This document shows, piece after piece, positions 1 through 4,135 of a DNA stretch of 5,767 nucleotides. The notes under the pieces were generated by a model. The model saw only the letters and a list, made by a program, of their open reading frames with translations, did no database searches and was not told where the DNA came from. Position 1 is the stretch's first letter, and each line of letters begins with the position of its first letter. Both the position numbers and the translations under genes were made by a program. The stretch is from a halophilic archaeon J07HX64 (GTDB lineage: Archaea > Halobacteriota > Halobacteria > Halobacteriales > Haloarculaceae): positions 1,877,432 to 1,883,198 of the forward strand of contig KE356579.1 in the NCBI GenBank assembly GCA_000416085.1, given 5' to 3'.

Positions 1-2
1 CA

Positions 3-461
3 GAGGAGGTCTGGACACAGACCCGGCGGAGTCTGAACGCCGACGGACAGCGACTCGACGACGATCTGCTCGTCGACTGGCATCTCGACGACGCACTCGT
101 CGAGACCGACGACGGTGTCGAGAACCGGTCGCCGCTGCTGGTCAACACGGTCGGGTCACTGAAGAACCGACCACCGGCCGACATCGGGGTTGAGAACCTC
201 ACCCTCGCGGCCGACTACGTCCGCACGAACTCGGATCTCGCCTCGATGGAGTCGGCGAACGAGGCCGGCCGACGGGCCGCAAACGCCATTATCCGCCGAC
301 ACCGCGGCGGCATCGAGGCGACGGTGTGGGATCTCGAGGAGCCCGCGGTGTTCGACCCGTTCAGGCGTCAGGACCGCGTGCGCTACCGACTGGGGCTGCC
401 ACACCCCGCGGCGGTCACCCAGTCGGTCCGGTCGTTCACGCGGTCTGTCGTCGGGCTGTGA
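3..461 (+). CDS. FAD-dependent amine-oxidase/phytoene-desaturase-like oxidoreductase, C-terminal part (5' end outside window)
   Basis: The frame is open from the left edge to a TGA at 459-461, giving 152 residues of a protein whose N-terminus lies outside the window. Around residues 48-94 it reads NTVGSLKNRPP, then LTLAADYVRTNSDLASM, then ESANEAGRRAANAI. This is the typical C-terminal FAD-contact segment of the amine oxidase / phytoene desaturase / hydroxysqualene dehydroxylase superfamily (the usual form is 'agDYvrt..dlatMEgAneaGrrAvnaI'). The Asp-Tyr pair followed by the Met-Glu-x-Ala-Asn-Glu-Ala-Gly helix is the part that packs against the flavin. The N-terminal Rossmann GxGxxG motif would be off-window, so substrate and subgroup (carotenoid, squalene, other) cannot be decided. 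The tail after residue 95 is unremarkable. An 84-base gap separates it from the next ORF, which has its own promoter-like sequence, so it is probably a separate transcription unit. Confidence 0.85.
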   Translation, partial: EEVWTQTRRSLNADGQRLDDDLLVDWHLDDALVETDDGVENRSPLLVNTVGSLKNRPPADIGVENLTLAADYVRTNSDLASMESANEAGRRAANAIIRRHRGGIEATVWDLEEPAVFDPFRRQDRVRYRLGLPHPAAVTQSVRSFTRSVVGL

Positions 462-480
462 CCCCGGTATCGGGCGCGGT

Positions 481-499
481 CCGGTGACGATTGCACCGG
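481..499 (+). other. Perfect 6-bp stem-loop in the gap after the oxidoreductase gene
   Basis: CCGGTG (481-486) and CACCGG (494-499) are exact inverted repeats around a 7-base loop. The hairpin lies 20 bases after the oxidoreductase stop and just upstream of the TATA-like box for the next operon. It could contribute to termination of the upstream gene or be a regulator site. There is no T-run after it, so a classical terminator is not supported. Confidence 0.35.
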
Positions 500-507
500 C
501 ACGGGGA

Positions 508-522
508 CCGAAACATCAAATA
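508..522 (+). promoter_or_regulatory. Candidate core promoter (BRE + TATA-like box) for the mutase-remnant/meaB operon
   Basis: CCGAAA (508-513) resembles an archaeal BRE and is followed by the AT-rich ATCAAATA (515-522) in otherwise GC-rich DNA. The centre of the AT-rich box is about 27 bases upstream of the ATG at 546, so transcription would begin at or within a few bases of that start codon. This is the usual leaderless arrangement in haloarchaea. In that case the GGGAG at 537-541 would not be in the mRNA. The call rests on position and composition only. Confidence 0.55.
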
Positions 523-545
523 GCGAACCGCGACAAGGGAGTCTC

Positions 546-659
546 ATGAGTGTCGAGCAGGGACAGCGGACGATACGGGCTCTGGTGACGACAGTCGGGC
601 CGGACACGTCGACGGGCGAGACAACCGAGTGCATCCGCGAGAGCGCACCCGAGCGATGA
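546..659 (+). pseudogene. Internally deleted cobalamin-binding subunit of methylmalonyl-CoA mutase (37-residue remnant)
   Basis: The ORF runs ATG 546 to TGA 657-659 and encodes 37 residues. Residues 1-18 (MSVEQGQRTIRALVTTVG) match the start of the small, B12-binding subunit of archaeal methylmalonyl-CoA mutase, normally '...RTIRCLVAKVGLDGHDRG...'. The remaining residues (GPDTSTGETTECIRESAPER, counted from the shared Gly18) match its end, normally '...VFGPGTPMEETI..VRENAPER'. The full subunit is about 135-140 residues, so roughly 100 codons appear to be missing. These include the DxHxxG motif whose His ligates cobalt, so this product cannot bind cobalamin in the usual way. The reading frame is kept across the junction, and the junction falls at a Val-Gly / Phe-Gly position where the parent gene would carry similar bases, consistent with a short-homology deletion. 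The stop overlaps the meaB start (ATGA), the usual arrangement for intact mutase subunit and meaB in haloarchaea. The family comparison is from memory, not from an alignment. It could still be translated as a leader peptide. Confidence 0.72.
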
Positions 660-1678
660 GCCAGCCCCAGCTCGTCGAGGACCTGCTGGACGGCGACCAC
701 CGGGCGCTCGCCCGTGTCATCTCGAAGATCGAGGACCGCCGGCCGGGCTACCGTGACATAGTCGCGAAACTCCACGAGCACACCGGGACGGCGGACGTTA
801 TCGGCATCACCGGGTCCCCAGGGTCGGGAAAGTCGACCCTGGTCGACAAACTCGCCGCGACATACCGCGAGCGCGGCCTCACAGTCGGTGTCATCGCGAT
901 CGACCCCTCCTCGCCGTTCACCGGCGGTGCCGTGCTGGGCGACCGCATCCGCATGGTTTCAAACATCGGTGATATGGATATGTTCTTCCGGTCGATGTCC
1001 GCCCGCGGCACGCTCGGCGGCATCTCGACAGCCACCGCCGATGCGGTGAAGGCGCTCGACGCGTTCGGTAAGGACCGCATCCTCGTCGAGACCGTCGGTG
1101 CCGGCCAGAACGAGATCGATATCGTCAGAACCGCCGACACGGTGACGGTGCTGGTTCCCCCGGGGAGCGGCGACGATGTGCAGATGCTGAAAGCCGGTAT
1201 CCTCGAGATCGGGGACGTGTTCGTCGTCAACAAGGCCGACCTGCCCGGTTCCAACCGCACCGTGCAGGAACTGCGCGAGATGCTCCAGCAGGGTGGTGGC
1301 GGTACGCTCGACAGCGCCGGCCACCACGCAGGCGGTGCTGACGGTGGAGAGGATGGCGACTGGGAGCCGGTCATCGTCGAGACGGTTGCGAGTGAGGGCG
1401 AGGGGGTCGACGAACTCGTCGAGACGTTCGACAACCACACCGACCATCTTGACCACACCGGTGACCGCGAGGAGAGCGCCCGGAGGCGGTACGCAGCCGA
1501 GATACGCCGGCTCCTCCGGGAGGACGTGAACGACCTCGTCGCCGAACAGTTGCAGCGTCAGGGTGGACTCGACAGCTTCGTCGACAGCGTGCTCGAGCGC
1601 GAAACCAACCCCTACGCCGTTGCAGACGAACTCGTCGAACCGATCGCCGAGTGTGTAGACGACCACGACGAGGGGTGA
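656..1678 (+). CDS. meaB: Methylmalonyl-CoA mutase-associated GTPase MeaB (ArgK family, G3E P-loop GTPase)
   Basis: This 340-residue protein (full length for the family) is a G3E GTPase that protects and loads B12-dependent methylmalonyl-CoA mutase in the cytoplasm by gating cofactor delivery and removing inactivated cofactor. Visible motifs are the Walker A/P-loop GSPGSGKS (53-60), IDPSSPF (82-88), a switch region RSMSARGTLGG (112-122), ETVGAGQNEID (145-155, usually ETVGVGQSE), PPGSGDDVQMLKAGILEI (168-185) and the guanine-specificity NKAD (192-195). The C-terminal helices used for dimerisation are present. Residues 213-235 are a Gly/His/Asp-rich low-complexity stretch within the GTPase domain. 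I chose the ATG at 656 because it overlaps the preceding stop as ATGA. An ATG at 629 in the same frame would add nine residues but lies inside the upstream remnant. Nothing in the motifs suggests decay, although the upstream B12-subunit ORF is deleted, so its client mutase is presumably encoded elsewhere. Expression probably depends on the promoter at 508-522 and translational coupling. Confidence 0.95.
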   Translation: MSQPQLVEDLLDGDHRALARVISKIEDRRPGYRDIVAKLHEHTGTADVIGITGSPGSGKSTLVDKLAATYRERGLTVGVIAIDPSSPFTGGAVLGDRIRMVSNIGDMDMFFRSMSARGTLGGISTATADAVKALDAFGKDRILVETVGAGQNEIDIVRTADTVTVLVPPGSGDDVQMLKAGILEIGDVFVVNKADLPGSNRTVQELREMLQQGGGGTLDSAGHHAGGADGGEDGDWEPVIVETVASEGEGVDELVETFDNHTDHLDHTGDREESARRRYAAEIRRLLREDVNDLVAEQLQRQGGLDSFVDSVLERETNPYAVADELVEPIAECVDDHDEG

Positions 1679-1683
1679 GCAAC

Positions 1684-1777
1684 CCGGTCTGGTGCGGCTG
1701 GACCGAACAAGTCGCCGAGCGGTGCCCGAAGGTACCGGTCTGGTATGGCTGGACTGGACGATCCGCCGAACGGTGCC
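1684..1777. repeat. Imperfect tandem repeat, two 43-base units at a 51-base period
   Basis: Unit 1 (1684-1726) and unit 2 (1735-1777) both begin CCGGTCTGGT and end CGGTGCC. They match at 35 of 43 positions by direct comparison, with an 8-base spacer. The repeat occupies almost all of the 106-base gap between the convergent ends of meaB and the exchanger gene. It starts five bases after the meaB stop and stops seven bases before the exchanger stop codon. It does not look coding. It may be a partial duplication or a 3'-end structural element. No T-run terminator was seen in this gap. Confidence 0.75.
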
Positions 1778-1784
1778 GGTCGGG

Positions 1785-2843
1785 TCAGGAGAGGATCGTC
1801 CGGAGTGTCTGCTCTGTGAGCAGCGTCGAGAGCCCGAGCGCCTCGCTCACCATCCACAGGAGGAACACAACGTACAGTCCGAGGAGAAAGTACCCCTCGA
1901 GTTGCGAGATCTCGAAGTCGGTTGCGGCGAGAACCACGACCACGAGTGTGGTGTAGAACAGAAAGAGCAGCAGTGGGACAGCGGCCAGAAAGCCGATCGA
2001 GACACCGCTGGCGAGGATGGCGCCAATCGGGAGCACCATCACCAGATTGAACGTGTTGGTCCCGAAGACGTTCGCTATGGCGGCCCGCTGGTCGCCCCCT
2101 TCACCCATCTCCACCCCGACCAGGAGATCCGGAAACGAACTCAGGATGGAGAGCACGGTCACAGACATCAGGAACGGGGGTGCATCAAGAGCCGTCGAGA
2201 TCTCGAGTGTCATCCCGATCATGAACTCGACCCCTACGAGCACGACGAACAGTCCGCCGACGAACAGCCCGAACTGTTTCGGCAGGTTCGTTGACTGCCG
2301 ACCCTCCCCGTTCCCGCTCCCGCTCCGCTTCTGTCCACCGATAATCAGGATAAGGTACGCAACGTAGACGAGCATCAGCCCGATACCCATCTGTGGGGTT
2401 ATCTCGGCGACCTCTCTGCCGTCGGTTCCGATGACACCGAGGGCAATAACCGCAAAGAACCCGAGAATCGCGACGAGATAGAAGATCGCGTCACGGTAGA
2501 CGATCCCACGTGTTGTCGGCGTGTCACCGGTCCTTACCGCAACTGCACCCGGAATGACGAGGATATTGAACACCGCAGTCCCGATCAGTGCCCCGGCTCC
2601 GGTCCCGAACTCGCCGAGAACCAGCACCGAGATGACTGTTATCGCGAGTTCCGGAAACGACGTCGCAACCGCGGCGATAATACCACCTTGGATCGCCTGT
2701 GAGACACCGAAGTGGTCACTCATCTCGCTGGTTGTGGACTCGACTACGTTTGCACCCTGCCAGGTCAGGACGAACCCGACCAACCCGAGGACGAGCCACA
2801 GTAGGAGTGACTGCTCGCCGAGAAAGCTCTGTACGAGTGTCAT
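1785..2843 (-). CDS. Sodium/calcium exchanger (CaCA) family membrane protein
   Basis: The 352-residue, very hydrophobic protein has about ten predicted membrane segments in two halves, the normal size for prokaryotic CaCA antiporters (YrbG/NCX_Mj type). These exchange Ca2+ (or other cations) for Na+ or H+ across the cytoplasmic membrane. The inverted alpha repeats are visible. Alpha-1 has TSFPEL (61-66) and GTAVFN (88-93). Alpha-2 has SSFPDL (235-240) and GTNTFN (261-266). The acidic residue after the prolines is Glu65 in alpha-1 but Asp239 in alpha-2, where Glu is usual, and Ala90 replaces the Asn of the common GSNIFN. A hydrophilic Gly/Ser/Arg-rich loop (about 171-190) joins the halves, as expected. 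The ATG at 2843 is chosen because it places the first membrane helix near the N-terminus and overlaps a small upstream ORF by ATGA. The gene converges on meaB. Ion selectivity cannot be read from the sequence. Confidence 0.9.
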   Translation of the reverse strand: MTLVQSFLGEQSLLLWLVLGLVGFVLTWQGANVVESTTSEMSDHFGVSQAIQGGIIAAVATSFPELAITVISVLVLGEFGTGAGALIGTAVFNILVIPGAVAVRTGDTPTTRGIVYRDAIFYLVAILGFFAVIALGVIGTDGREVAEITPQMGIGLMLVYVAYLILIIGGQKRSGSGNGEGRQSTNLPKQFGLFVGGLFVVLVGVEFMIGMTLEISTALDAPPFLMSVTVLSILSSFPDLLVGVEMGEGGDQRAAIANVFGTNTFNLVMVLPIGAILASGVSIGFLAAVPLLLFLFYTTLVVVVLAATDFEISQLEGYFLLGLYVVFLLWMVSEALGLSTLLTEQTLRTILS

Positions 2844-2929
2844 TTGGCCTGGGACATCTCCCCTGCGGTGACATCGGTCGATAGATGGCGCTCGTATCTG
2901 GGGTTACTCACGGGGTAACTGAACTCCAT
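2840..2929 (-). CDS. Possible 29-residue leader/small protein upstream of the exchanger gene
   Basis: Reading the minus strand, ATG at 2929-2927 opens a 29-codon ORF (begins MEFSYPVSNPRYERHL, ends GEMSQAK) that stops with TGA at 2842-2840. The stop overlaps the exchanger start as ATGA, the same coupling arrangement seen for meaB in this window. A TATA-like box on the minus strand (GATTAAAC, 2962-2955) is centred about 29 bases upstream of this ATG and not at a suitable distance from the exchanger ATG. That supports transcription starting at or near this small ORF. Alternatively this is simply a 5' untranslated region of about 86 bases. The peptide is hydrophilic, has no membrane segment, and I recognise no family. 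Short ORFs of this size occur by chance, so the call rests on promoter position and overlap. Confidence 0.45.
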   Translation of the reverse strand: MEFSYPVSNPRYERHLSTDVTAGEMSQAK

Positions 2930-2954
2930 TCGTCAGCAATCAAACACGGTTCAG

Positions 2955-2962
2955 GTTTAATC
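2955..2962 (-). promoter_or_regulatory. Candidate TATA box for the exchanger transcript
   Basis: The minus strand reads GATTAAAC here, the most AT-rich stretch in this part of the divergent gap, centred about 29 bases before the small-ORF ATG at 2929. The plus-strand reading (GTTTAATC) also resembles a TATA box, so the element might work in both directions. A plus-strand start from it would fall near 2985, leaving a leader of over 100 bases before the nitroreductase. An 8-base direct repeat CGACAGAC (2967-2974 and 2982-2989) lies beside it. Confidence 0.45.
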
Positions 2963-3057
2963 GTTGCGACAGACATCTGCCCGACAGACCACGACCGCCT
3001 CGGCAGAGCGGTGTCGAGGGTATAGTCCATCTTGTACCATTATTGTTAGTTTCTCGC

Positions 3058-3081
3058 CCGATATCGGATACATCATATCCG
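3058..3081 (+). promoter_or_regulatory. Operator-like overlapping palindromes over the nitroreductase promoter
   Basis: CCGATATCGG (3058-3067) is a perfect 10-base palindrome. It overlaps a second perfect inverted repeat, CGGATA (3065-3070), 5-base spacer, TATCCG (3076-3081). The AT-rich core ATCATATC (3072-3079) is centred about 27 bases before the ATG at 3103, so it is the likely TATA box of a leaderless transcript. A repressor bound to the palindrome would cover the TATA box. The regulator is unknown and is not encoded in this window as far as I can see. Confidence 0.5.
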
Positions 3082-3102
3082 TGGAGCGCCCACTACAGTT
3101 GA

Positions 3103-3768
3103 ATGGAGTTCGACGAGTTACTTCAGGCGCGACGATCGGTACATGAGTATAGCGACGAGACGATAGAGGACTCGACACTGGAGTCTATCTTCGAGGCGGC
3201 GACACTGGCACCGTCCGGCTACAATCTACAGCCCTGGGAGTTCCTCGCTCTCCGTGACGACGACCGAAAGTCCACACTTCGTGAGGTGGCGTACGGCCAG
3301 GACCACGTCGTGGAGGCCGACACGGCAATCGTTGTGCTGGGTCACACAGACCCGATGGCTCACGCAGAGCCGGTGTTCGACGACTGGCTGGCAAAGGGGT
3401 ACCTGCCGAACGAGGAGGTCCGTGACGGTCTGGTGGAGAGCGTGGAAGACATGGCCGCGATGCCCGAGTCCGACCGTCAGACCTGGGCGACCAGGTCGAC
3501 CGCACTTGCCGCGATGACGCTCATGTACGCCGCACGCGACAGGGGTATCTCGAGCTGTCCGATGGAAGGGTTCGACTCCGACGCGCTCGTCGAGTCGTTC
3601 GACATCCCTGACGAGTACGAGCCGGTCATGCTGATCACGCTCGGTTACGCCGCGGACGGCACCGGTGATGTCGAGAACGACCGAAAGAAACGGCGGTCGG
3701 TCGACCAGGTCGTTCACTACGGTGAGTTCGACCCCGGTCGAGAGACGTACGCAGCAGCCGACGACTGA
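3103..3768 (+). CDS. Nitroreductase-family FMN oxidoreductase
   Basis: The 221-residue protein is of typical length for the nitroreductase family, cytoplasmic FMN-dependent homodimers that transfer two electrons from NAD(P)H to nitro compounds, quinones or other acceptors. The N-terminal FMN-phosphate motif is RRSVHEYSDE (10-19, the usual RRSvR.f...). It is followed by APSGYNLQPWEF (36-47), the flavin-contacting 'APSg.N.QPW' segment. Near the C-terminus come LITLGYAADG and a basic KKRRSVDQVVHYGEF, the common 'lGyp...RkpleevVh.e.f' ending. A Cys lies in GISSCPMEGFD, which is usual in this subgroup. The ATG at 3103 is chosen because the family motif starts right after it and a TATA-like box lies at the leaderless distance. 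The gene is divergent from the exchanger and convergent with the ferredoxin gene, so it is probably transcribed alone. The physiological substrate cannot be inferred. Confidence 0.92.
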   Translation: MEFDELLQARRSVHEYSDETIEDSTLESIFEAATLAPSGYNLQPWEFLALRDDDRKSTLREVAYGQDHVVEADTAIVVLGHTDPMAHAEPVFDDWLAKGYLPNEEVRDGLVESVEDMAAMPESDRQTWATRSTALAAMTLMYAARDRGISSCPMEGFDSDALVESFDIPDEYEPVMLITLGYAADGTGDVENDRKKRRSVDQVVHYGEFDPGRETYAAADD

Positions 3769-3782
3769 ACACGGCAGCGATA

Positions 3783-3815
3783 TCTGTGTAACCCACAGAC
3801 CCGATTACTTTTATT
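3783..3815 (+). terminator. Hairpin plus T-run after the nitroreductase gene
   Basis: TCTGTG (3783-3788) and CACAGA (3794-3799) form a 6-base stem with a 5-base loop, 14 bases after the nitroreductase stop. They are followed by CTTTTATT (3808-3815), the only clear T-run in the neighbourhood. Haloarchaeal termination is mainly T-run driven, so this is a reasonable terminator for the plus-strand gene. The hairpin may also act for the convergent ferredoxin gene, which ends at 3821, but no T-run is present in that direction. Confidence 0.55.
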
Positions 3816-3820
3816 CGGAA

Positions 3821-4135
3821 TCACTTCCAAGGGTTCGACACCAGGTCGGCCTGGAGTGTGGCACCGACCTCAAGATGGGCGTCTGTCTCTGGAACGGCGA
3901 TGCAGGTCAGGACGTAGTCCGCGTCAAGATGGCGTTGCTTGAGCGCACGTGGCGGTCGCCTGTGGGTGATCTCCCCGTCAAGTAGTCGGGCCGTGCAGGT
4001 CCCGCAGGCGCCGGTCGTGCAGCCAAAGGGGAGTCCGACGCCGGCGGCCTCTGCCGCATCGAGGATGGTCTCGCCCGACCTGACCGAGACTGTCTCCTGT
4101 CGGTCACTGTCGCGCCAGTCCAGACGGACCTCCAT
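3821..4135 (-). CDS. Plant-type [2Fe-2S] ferredoxin
   Basis: This 104-residue protein is a small soluble electron carrier. From the ATG at 4135 the cluster ligands are Cys39, Cys44, Cys47 (in PFGCTTGACGTCTARLLDGE, C-x4-C-x2-C) and Cys78 (in YVLTCIAVP). This is the complete plant/mammalian-type [2Fe-2S] set in a beta-grasp fold. The N-terminal strand, GETILDAAEAAGVGLP and the C-terminal ADLVSNPW are all present, so it looks functional. It lacks the long N-terminal insertion of the abundant halophilic ferredoxins and is nearer to ferredoxins that serve oxygenases or oxidases. The start is ambiguous. ATG at 4135 overlaps the upstream stop by one base (TGATG), while GTG at 4138 in the same frame overlaps by four (GTGA) and adds one residue. 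Either way it is directly coupled to the selenium-binding protein gene, implying co-expression and possibly electron transfer between the two. Confidence 0.93.
   Translation of the reverse strand: MEVRLDWRDSDRQETVSVRSGETILDAAEAAGVGLPFGCTTGACGTCTARLLDGEITHRRPPRALKQRHLDADYVLTCIAVPETDAHLEVGATLQADLVSNPWK

Noticed and set aside
748..1666. Two minus-strand ORFs of about 235 codons opposite meaB.
   Set aside because: They mirror the codon pattern of meaB, show no domain, and lie fully within a gene with intact motifs.
1692..2294. 200-residue plus-strand ORF spanning the tandem repeat and the end of the exchanger gene.
   Set aside because: Most of it is antisense to the exchanger's membrane helices, and the composition (His/Glu/Arg/Gln-rich) matches an antisense shadow.
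2964..3146. 60-codon plus-strand ORF in the divergent gap.
   Set aside because: It starts with TTG, has no matching promoter spacing, runs into the nitroreductase gene in another frame and resembles no known protein.
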